Positions 58,338 through 64,000 of a stretch of DNA of 64,000 bases are shown one piece after another; the first letter of the stretch is position 1, and the number at the start of each line of letters is the position of its first letter. The stretch comes from Prevotella sp. UBA2456 (GTDB lineage Bacteria; Bacteroidota; Bacteroidia; Bacteroidales; Bacteroidaceae): assembly GCA_002342415.1 (NCBI GenBank), contig DDPY01000056.1:39404-103403 (forward strand), written 5' to 3'. The notes below the pieces were generated by a model, which was given only the letters and a program-made list of their open reading frames with translations, made no database searches and had not been told where the DNA came from. Both the position numbers and the translations under genes were made by a program.

Positions 58338-59204
58338 TTATTTCTGGAAAGTAAAGTTGCGTGACCCGATGGCCTGACCGTCACAGAAGATGCTCACATT
58401 ATACTGTCCGCCACCCAGATACTCGCTGACGGTCCAATAGAGAGTCAACGGGGTCTCCTCGCCGGTATACTCTATGTCTTTCTTCATCGACCAAGCCAGC
58501 TGCTTGCCGGCATACTCGAAGGTGCCGCCGCCATCAAGCACCTCGCCCTCGGGAGTCATTACGCGCACATACACCATTCGCACACCGTTGGCAGCGGTCA
58601 CATTCTTGGTAATAGTGAACGAGACACCCAGCGACTTGCCGTGCTTCATATATTTCTCGCTCTTACCCTTCTTGTTCAGCGGTGTCAGAGTGATATTGGT
58701 GGCATCCAGCTGAGCAGCAATGGCAACCTTCTCAGACAGCGAGGCCTTCTCGGAGGTAAGCGTCTGATTCTGTTGGTTACTCTGTTCCAACTCAGTGCGC
58801 ACACGGTCGTTCTCGTTCATCAGGTCCTGATTCAGGCGGTTCAGCGAGTCAATCTGCAATATATAGCTACGCAACACGGCACGCACGGTGGCCAGTTCCT
58901 TCTTCAGACGTGTAATCTCTGCCACATCGCTGGCATGCGTACGTTTGAGGGCTTCCAGCAGTTTCTGCGTACGCTCTTGCTCAGCCGTCAGCTGCTCAAT
59001 GATGGAGTCGTTATTTATAAAGGTCTTCATCTCGCTATACTGGGCAGCGAAATTCTGATATTCCTTCTCCATCTCCTGTTTGTCGAGGGCAGCAAGCTCC
59101 TGCATATCCTTGTTAGCCTGCTTCTCACGGAACAGACTGGAGACCAGAAATGCAATCACTGCCAGCAACAGCACAATGATGACGGCTAAGATTTTTTTAT
59201 TCAT
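58338..59204 (-). CDS. Membrane-anchored coiled-coil protein
   Basis: 288 residues: membrane helix (4-23, ILAVIIVLLLAVIAFLVSSL), long coiled coil (about 28-165, EQLTAEQERTQKLLEALKR, LKKELATVRAVLRSYILQID), then a beta-rich domain (170-288, GKSLGVSFTITKNVTAANG, GGTFEYAGKQLAWSMKKD, VSIFCDGQAIGSRNF). No enzymatic motif. Similar proteins are annotated only as hypothetical in Bacteroidota. Lies 37 bp before the TolC-like gene, probably the first gene of that operon; it might be an envelope-spanning scaffold. Confidence 0.75.
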   Translation of the reverse strand: MNKKILAVIIVLLLAVIAFLVSSLFREKQANKDMQELAALDKQEMEKEYQNFAAQYSEMKTFINNDSIIEQLTAEQERTQKLLEALKRTHASDVAEITRLKKELATVRAVLRSYILQIDSLNRLNQDLMNENDRVRTELEQSNQQNQTLTSEKASLSEKVAIAAQLDATNITLTPLNKKGKSEKYMKHGKSLGVSFTITKNVTAANGVRMVYVRVMTPEGEVLDGGGTFEYAGKQLAWSMKKDIEYTGEETPLTLYWTVSEYLGGGQYNVSIFCDGQAIGSRNFTFQK

Positions 59205-59233
59205 AAAACGTACGTCTTTCGAAAAATCGAGTG

Positions 59234-59265
59234 CAAAGATATGTTTTTTTTATGAAATATGCAAG
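59234..59265 (-). promoter_or_regulatory. Promoter of the coiled-coil/TolC/HlyD operon
   Basis: Minus strand TATCTTTG (59234-59241) and CTTG (59262-59265), 20-bp spacer. Confidence 0.65.
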
Positions 59266-59293
59266 AAAAGTTGGCAGTTTTGTTTTAATTTAC

Positions 59294-59301
59294 TATATTT
59301 G
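59294..59301 (+). promoter_or_regulatory. -7 box of the DUF4492-cydAB operon
   Basis: TATATTTG, 31 bp before the DUF4492 ATG (59333). No good -33 box. Divergent from the coiled-coil protein promoter. Confidence 0.55.
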
Positions 59302-59332
59302 CAACATTATTAACGGATTTCACTACTAACAG

Positions 59333-59560
59333 ATGAACAAAGAAAGTTTCTTCTACAGAGCCTATGACCTCTACATGGATGGTTTTCGCAACATGCGACT
59401 GGGCCGCACGTTATGGGCCATCATACTCATCAAGCTATTCATCATGTTCGCCATTCTCAAGGTTTTCTTTTTCCCGAACTTCCTCAAAGAGAACGCTCCC
59501 GAGGGGCAGGAACCCGACTATGTGGCTACCGAGATGATAGAACGTGCCGCAGGCCACTAA
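59333..59560 (+). CDS. DUF4492 small membrane protein
   Basis: 75 residues: amphipathic start (MNKESFFYRAYDLYMDGFRNM), one helix (LWAIILIKLFIMFAILKVFFF, 27-47), then a charged tail. DUF4492 is found immediately upstream of cydA in Bacteroidota, as here. Size, single helix and position suggest a CydX-like accessory subunit of the bd oxidase, an inference not tested in sequence. Confidence 0.85.
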   Translation: MNKESFFYRAYDLYMDGFRNMRLGRTLWAIILIKLFIMFAILKVFFFPNFLKENAPEGQEPDYVATEMIERAAGH

Positions 59561-59570
59561 TCCCCAAGAC

Positions 59571-59618
59571 ATCGAAATGCCGAAATACCGAAATATCGAG
59601 ACATCGAAATATCGAAAC
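59571..59618. repeat. Octamer array between DUF4492 and cydA
   Basis: ATCGAAAT, GCCGAAAT, ACCGAAAT, ATCGAGAC, ATCGAAAT, ATCGAAAC in exact 8-bp register, ending 18 bp before the cydA start codon. Confidence 0.88.
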
Positions 59619-59636
59619 CCCTAAAACAACAACAAT

Positions 59637-61256
59637 ATGATTAACGACTTATTTCTCAACATCGACGCCGGCTCCATCAACTGGGCCAGAGCGCAATTCG
59701 CACTGACAGCCATCTATCACTGGCTGTTCGTACCCCTCACGTTAGGACTGGCGGTCATCATGGGCATCTGTGAGACCTGCTGGTATCGCACTCAGAAAAC
59801 TGCCGCCACGGGAGCCGTAGCCGACACCTTCTGGCGCGACACAGCCCAGTTCTGGCAAAAGCTCTTCGGCATCAACTTCGCCATGGGAGTGGCAACGGGT
59901 ATCATCCTGGAATTTGAGTTCGGCACCAACTGGTCGAACTATTCCTGGTTCGTAGGCGACATCTTCGGAGCCCCATTAGCCATCGAGGGCATCGTAGCCT
60001 TCTTCATGGAGAGCACCTTCGTTGCCGTGATGTACTTCGGATGGAAGAAGGTCTCGCCGGGCTTCCATCTGGCCTCCACCTGGCTCACGGGCCTCGGTGC
60101 CACCATCTCGGCATGGTGGATACTGGTGGCCAATGCCTGGATGCAGCACCCCGTAGGCTGCGCCTTCAATCCCGACACCATGCGCAACGAGATGGTCGAT
60201 TTCTGGGCTGTTGCCCTGTCACCTTTTGCCGTAGGTAAGTTCTTCCATACCGTCATCTCGGCATGGATTATCGGTGCGGTCTTCGTGGTAGCCGTTTCTT
60301 GTTGGTATCTCATGAAGAAGCGAGAAATCAGACTTGCCAAGGAGAGCATCAAGATTGCAGCCATCGTAGGACTTATCGCTGCTTTAGGCGCTGCCTTCAC
60401 CGGGCACATCAGCGGACAGCAGGTTGCGAAGTATCAACCGATGAAGATGGCTGCCATCGAGGGGCTCTATGACGGCGGCACCGACCAAGGGCTGGCCATT
60501 GTTCCGAAGGTGGAAGTGCCGTATGCCCTGAGCATCATGGCTACCAACGATCCACACGGCTATGTGCCGGGCATCAACGACATTCTGAACGGCTACACCC
60601 GTCCGGACGGCAGCAGCGAACCCTCTATAGACGAGAAGATCCGGCGCGGACAGGAGGCCATCACCGCCCTTGCCGCCTACCGCAAGGTCAAGAAAGAAGG
60701 TGCCGATGAGAAAACTCTCAACTCTCAATTTTCAATTCTCAACTCGAATATGCCCTACTTCGGCTATGGCTATGTGAAGGACAAGCAGGATGTAGTCCCG
60801 CCCGTATGGGTGAACTTCTGGGCCTTCCGTGTCATGGTTGGTGCAGGATGTCTTTTCATCCTTTACTTCGCCCTGATGATCATCCTGTTCTTCCGCATCC
60901 CGTACCTCTCCGTCATCGTGCGCCGGCTGTTGGCAACCTTTGGCATCCTGCCAGAGACCATGGCCGACAGCCACGAAGTGACGGGACTGCCCGCCTGGCA
61001 CTATTGGCTCGCCATCCTGCTGGTACCACTGGCCTACATCGCCTCTGAGAGCGGATGGCTCGTGGCTGAGTTCGGACGGCAGCCCTGGACCATTCAGGAC
61101 ATGCTGCCCACCTGGGTAGCTGTCAGCGACATCAGTGGCAGCTATGTTGCCCTGACATTCTTCCTCTTTCTGTTCCTCTTTACCCTCATGCTGGCTGTCG
61201 AAATCAGCATCCTGCTCAAGCAAATCAAGAAAGGACCGGAATACTCTCACGATTAA
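59637..61256 (+). CDS. cydA: Cytochrome bd ubiquinol/menaquinol oxidase subunit I
   Basis: 539 residues. Oxidises quinol, here probably menaquinol, and reduces oxygen with very high affinity. Seen: WARAQFALTAIYHWLFVPLTLG (His19-type heme ligand), KLFGINFAMGVATGIILEFEFGTNW, GVYDGG-type quinol loop and WALLVGEFGRQPW-like AEFGRQPWTIQDMLPTWVAVS. Residues around 360-370 (TLNSQFSILNSN) are encoded by a heptamer repeat (60713-60747) in the loop before PYFGYGYVKD; homologues have a different, shorter sequence there. Otherwise complete. Confidence 0.94.
   Translation: MINDLFLNIDAGSINWARAQFALTAIYHWLFVPLTLGLAVIMGICETCWYRTQKTAATGAVADTFWRDTAQFWQKLFGINFAMGVATGIILEFEFGTNWSNYSWFVGDIFGAPLAIEGIVAFFMESTFVAVMYFGWKKVSPGFHLASTWLTGLGATISAWWILVANAWMQHPVGCAFNPDTMRNEMVDFWAVALSPFAVGKFFHTVISAWIIGAVFVVAVSCWYLMKKREIRLAKESIKIAAIVGLIAALGAAFTGHISGQQVAKYQPMKMAAIEGLYDGGTDQGLAIVPKVEVPYALSIMATNDPHGYVPGINDILNGYTRPDGSSEPSIDEKIRRGQEAITALAAYRKVKKEGADEKTLNSQFSILNSNMPYFGYGYVKDKQDVVPPVWVNFWAFRVMVGAGCLFILYFALMIILFFRIPYLSVIVRRLLATFGILPETMADSHEVTGLPAWHYWLAILLVPLAYIASESGWLVAEFGRQPWTIQDMLPTWVAVSDISGSYVALTFFLFLFLFTLMLAVEISILLKQIKKGPEYSHD
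60713..60747 (+). repeat. Heptamer array inside cydA
   Basis: AACTCTC, AACTCTC, AATTTTC, AATTCTC, AACTCGA in 7-bp register within the cydA reading frame. Seven is not a multiple of three, so gain or loss of one unit would shift the frame. Confidence 0.85.
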
Positions 61257-61274
61257 ATTAGGATGAAAGAGATT

Positions 61275-61314
61275 CGGAATCTCGATATCTCGACATATCG
61301 AAATCTCGAAATAA
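61275..61314. repeat. Octamer array between cydA and cydB
   Basis: CGGAATCT, CGATATCT, CGACATAT, CGAAATCT, CGAAATAA in 8-bp register, ending 18 bp before cydB. Same family as the arrays at 56717 and 59571. Confidence 0.85.
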
Positions 61315-61332
61315 AATAAAAAAGAAAAAACT

Positions 61333-62478
61333 ATGACATACGATTTCTTGCAACACTATTGGTGTTTCGTCGTAGCGCTTTTGGGCGCATTACTGGTGTT
61401 CCTGCTTTTTGTGCAAGGTGCCAACTCCTGCATCCGCTCATTAGGATGGACAGAGGAGGGCAAGCGCCTGGTTCTCAACTCGACAGGCCGCAAGTGGGAG
61501 TTTACCTTTACCACGCTGGTCACCTTCGGCGGGGCATTCTTCGCCTCCTATCCTCTATTCTACTCCACCAGTTTTGGAGGAGCCTACTGGCTGTGGATGA
61601 TTATCCTCTTCACCTTTGTCGTGCAGGCGGTCAGCTATGAGTTCCAGAACAAGCTCGGCAACTTCCTTGGGCCGAAAACCTTCCAGTGGTGCCTGGTGCT
61701 CAACGGGGTGCTGGGTCCGCTGCTTTTGGGCGGCGCGGTAGCCACCTTCTTCGAGGGCAGCAACTTCATTGTTGAGAAGGACAATATGATTGATGCGGGA
61801 GCCATCACCCCCATCATCTCGCGCTGGGCCAACGCCTCGCACGGCTTGGATGCCCTGCTCAATCCCTGGGTACTCGTCTTCGGCATGGCAGTGATGTTTC
61901 TGGCCCGTGTGTTGGGCATCCTCTATGTGATGAACAATGTCGATGACGAGGACATCCGCTCCCGAGGCAGTGTGCGGCTAATAGGAAATGCCATCCCCTT
62001 CGTCATCCTCTTCGTGGCCTGGCTGGTCCACCTGCTGCTGAAGGACGGCTATGCCTATACGGACGAGGGTGTTATCTTCATGGAGCCGTATAAATACCTG
62101 CACAACCTCATCGACATGTGGTATCTCACCATCCTACTGTTAGCAGGAGTGGTATTGGTGCTGTACGGCATCGGCAAGACCGTATGGTCCAAAGACTACA
62201 TCAAAGGCATCTGGCCGGCAGGCATCGGTACGGTGCTCACCGTGCTCAGTCTGCTGCTCTGCACGGCATGGAATCATACGGCCTACTATCCCTCCACTGC
62301 CGACCTGCAGTCGTCACTGACCATGCAGAACTCGTGCTCCTCAGAGTTCACCCTGCGCACCATGTTCTGGGTGTCGCTGCTGGTCCCCTTCGTGCTGGCA
62401 TATATCGTCTATGCATGGCGAGCCATAGACAAGAAGAAGATCAGCCGCGAGGAAATCAAGACCGGACATGCCTACTGA
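61333..62478 (+). CDS. cydB: Cytochrome bd oxidase subunit II
   Basis: 381 residues, eight or nine membrane helices. Starts MTYDFLQHYWCFVVALLGALLVFLLFVQGANSCIRSLGWTEEGKR; QAVSYEFQNKLGN and the Trp/Arg-rich segment near 60-90 match CydB. Partner of CydA; 76 bp after cydA with an octamer array in between. Followed by a perfect 21-bp inverted repeat. Confidence 0.94.
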   Translation: MTYDFLQHYWCFVVALLGALLVFLLFVQGANSCIRSLGWTEEGKRLVLNSTGRKWEFTFTTLVTFGGAFFASYPLFYSTSFGGAYWLWMIILFTFVVQAVSYEFQNKLGNFLGPKTFQWCLVLNGVLGPLLLGGAVATFFEGSNFIVEKDNMIDAGAITPIISRWANASHGLDALLNPWVLVFGMAVMFLARVLGILYVMNNVDDEDIRSRGSVRLIGNAIPFVILFVAWLVHLLLKDGYAYTDEGVIFMEPYKYLHNLIDMWYLTILLLAGVVLVLYGIGKTVWSKDYIKGIWPAGIGTVLTVLSLLLCTAWNHTAYYPSTADLQSSLTMQNSCSSEFTLRTMFWVSLLVPFVLAYIVYAWRAIDKKKISREEIKTGHAY

Positions 62479-62484
62479 AATAAA

Positions 62485-62556
62485 GAGTGAAAAATTTGCT
62501 ACCGCATTAGATTTCTTTCGGTTGAATTATGAGTAGCGGTAGCAAATTTTTCACTC
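62485..62556 (+). terminator. Perfect 21-bp inverted repeat after cydB
   Basis: Arms 62485-62505 and 62536-62556 (GAGTGAAAAATTTGCTACCG... and its exact complement) with a 30-nt loop. 7 bp past the cydB stop, so it is probably the operon terminator; the arm ends in TTTTTCACTC rather than a clean U-run. Confidence 0.6.
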
Positions 62557-62578
62557 TTCACTCTTCAATTTTCACTTA
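62551..62578. repeat. Heptamer array upstream of topB
   Basis: TCACTCT, TCACTCT, TCAATTT, TCACTTA in 7-bp register, overlapping the right arm of the inverted repeat and ending just before the topB -7 box. Confidence 0.8.
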
Positions 62579-62585
62579 AAAGTTG

Positions 62586-62593
62586 TACCTTTG
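62586..62593 (+). promoter_or_regulatory. -7 box of topB
   Basis: TACCTTTG, only 8 nt before the ATG at 62602, so topB is nearly leaderless. Confidence 0.65.
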
Positions 62594-62601
62594 CAGCCCG
62601 T

Positions 62602-64000
62602 ATGATAGTTTGTATCGCAGAGAAACCCAGTGTGGCAAGGGATATTGCCCGGATTATCGGGGCCACCGCGTCGCACGACGGATATATGGAAGGTAACGGC
62701 TTTCAGGTGACTTGGACCTTCGGTCACCTGTGTACCCTGAAGGAGCCCCACGACTACACCCCGATGTGGAAGACGTGGAGCTTGACCTCGCTACCCATGA
62801 TACCCGAGCGCTTCGGCATCAAGCTCATCGACGACCAGGGTATTAAGAAGCAGTTTGCCATCATCGAGGGACTGATGCAGAAGGCCGAGCGCATCGTGAA
62901 CTGCGGTGATGCCGGACAGGAGGGCGAGCTCATCCAGCGGTGGGTGATGCAGAAGGCACAGGCGAAGTGCCCCGTCAGCCGCCTGTGGATATCCAGCATG
63001 ACCGACGAGGCCATCCGCGAGGGCTTCCAGAACCTGAAAGACCAAGCCGACTACCAGCCGCTCTACATGGCCGGGCTAAGCCGTGCCATCGGCGACTGGC
63101 TCCTGGGCATGAATGCCACACGCCTCTACACATTGAAATACGGGCAGAACCGCCAGGTGCTCAGCATCGGACGCGTGCAGACCCCCACCCTCGCCCTCAT
63201 CGTGAACCGCCAGAAGGAGATAGACAACTTCAAGCCCGAACCCTACTGGGTGCTGGCCACCATCTATCGCAACACCACCTTCACGGCGACAAAGGGAAAG
63301 TTCACCTCGAAGGAGGAAGGCGAGGAGGCATTCAAAACCATTGAAGGCAAGCCCTTCACCGTAACCAAGGTAGAGAAGAAGGAAGGCAAGGAACAGCCGC
63401 CACAGCTCTACGACCTCACCTCGCTGCAGGTGGACTGTAACCGCAAGTTCGGCTATTCGGCAGAGATGACCCTGAACCTCATCCAGACGCTCTACGAGCG
63501 GAAGTACACCACCTATCCCCGCGTGGACACGCAATATCTGTCGGACGACATCTATCCCAAGTGTCCACAGACCCTGAACGGACTGTATCAGACCAAGTTT
63601 GGCGGACAGGCTGTCTATGCGGAGTATATCAAGCCCATCGGCGGCAAAGCACTAAAGAAGACCAAGCGCGTCTTCGACACCTCGAAGGTCACCGACCACC
63701 ATGCCATCATCCCCACAGGTGTTATTCCACAGAGTCTAAGCGACGCAGAGCAAAAGGTCTTTGACCTGGTGGTTCGTCGCTTTATTGGTGTCTTCCTGCC
63801 TGATTGTAAGTTCTCTACCACTACCGTCTTAGGAGAGGTTGATGAGATAGAGTTTAAGGTGACTGGTAAAGAAATCCTGGAACCTGGCTGGCGTGTCGTA
63901 AGAGAGAAAGTCTCAGATAATTCCGAGTATTCTGAAAACTCTGAAAACTCCGAGAACACCGAAAAAGAAGAGAAGACTCTTCCCACCTTCGTCAAAGGCG
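62602..64000 (+). CDS. topB: DNA topoisomerase III, 3' end cut by window edge
   Basis: Type IA topoisomerase that decatenates single-strand-containing DNA. 466 residues present. Toprim start IVCIAEKPSVARDIARIIGA (2-21), WTFGHLCTLKEP, NCGDAGQEGELIQ (acidic Mg site), SIGRVQTPTLALIVNRQKEI, and the active-site Tyr region KYTTYPRVDTQYLSDD near 305. The last codons (NSEYSENSENSENTEK) form an in-frame 9-bp repeat, a low-complexity insertion seen in some Prevotella homologues. The C-terminal zinc domain lies beyond the window. Confidence 0.94.
   Translation, partial: MIVCIAEKPSVARDIARIIGATASHDGYMEGNGFQVTWTFGHLCTLKEPHDYTPMWKTWSLTSLPMIPERFGIKLIDDQGIKKQFAIIEGLMQKAERIVNCGDAGQEGELIQRWVMQKAQAKCPVSRLWISSMTDEAIREGFQNLKDQADYQPLYMAGLSRAIGDWLLGMNATRLYTLKYGQNRQVLSIGRVQTPTLALIVNRQKEIDNFKPEPYWVLATIYRNTTFTATKGKFTSKEEGEEAFKTIEGKPFTVTKVEKKEGKEQPPQLYDLTSLQVDCNRKFGYSAEMTLNLIQTLYERKYTTYPRVDTQYLSDDIYPKCPQTLNGLYQTKFGGQAVYAEYIKPIGGKALKKTKRVFDTSKVTDHHAIIPTGVIPQSLSDAEQKVFDLVVRRFIGVFLPDCKFSTTTVLGEVDEIEFKVTGKEILEPGWRVVREKVSDNSEYSENSENSENTEKEEKTLPTFVKG

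Overview
The window is chromosomal DNA from a Bacteroidota bacterium, most likely a Prevotellaceae member (Prevotella, Segatella or Xylanibacter type). Four things point there. Promoters are of the Bacteroides type: a TAnnTTTG -7 box with a TTTG-like -33 box about 20 bp upstream, found ahead of more than a dozen genes. Operons are typical of the order (ftsX-DUF3098-uppP-truB-queA-folK; DUF1599-DoxX-tpiA-SPOR-folE; DUF4492-cydA-cydB). Secreted proteins carry a C-terminal GVYIKNGKK-type sorting tail. Lineage families such as LruC and a DUF6078-like protein are present. I saw no rRNA, tRNA or CRISPR array, and no phage structural genes.

Layout. 1-7.4 kb: menaquinone genes on the minus strand (thioesterase, menF, menD, then menB and menC), interrupted by a TGS-domain uridine kinase-like gene. 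7.4-9.4 kb: two tandem ROK-family sugar kinase-like paralogues. 9.6-14.9 kb: lysS-gpsA (plus), typA (minus), rpsO (plus). 14.9-23.5 kb: accessory island with a DUF6078-like gene, a VapE-type ATPase gene enclosed by 140-bp inverted repeats, repeat arrays, a DUF2442 remnant, a BACON lipoprotein with an interrupted tail, a 1,399-residue repeat-rich surface protein, and a PemK/MazF-like toxin-antitoxin pair between short direct repeats. 23.5-29.4 kb: GH28 pectinase after the folK/queA/truB/uppP/DUF3098/ftsX operon. 29.4-35.8 kb: radical SAM protein, Cache-domain sensor, LruC protein, large lipoprotein, lpxA. 35.8-41.7 kb: tripartite RND efflux operon with a perfect 18-bp palindrome at its promoter. 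41.8-53.1 kb: housekeeping genes (cca, DUF1599, DoxX/tpiA, SPOR, folE, purN, mutY, mscS-like, dacB, nadB). 53.2-59.2 kb: ABC-2/HlyD/TolC export operon. 59.3-62.5 kb: cytochrome bd oxidase. 62.6 kb to the end: partial topB.

How the genes work together. The men genes make menaquinone, which the bd oxidase uses as electron donor. FtsX, UppP and DacB serve the envelope and LpxA makes lipid A. Two separate TolC-type export systems lie in the window.

The most unusual material lies between and around genes. (1) A VapE gene sits in a 1,500-bp segment bounded by 140-bp ungapped inverted repeats (128/140 identical). (2) Three unrelated loci each hold three palindromic units at exactly 22-bp spacing, with a different palindrome at each locus. 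(3) Short tandem arrays of fixed period (7, 8, 11, 12 bp) recur between genes, and one heptamer array lies inside cydA, where a copy-number change would break the frame. (4) A DoxX-like gene runs into tpiA in frame across an A8G tract.
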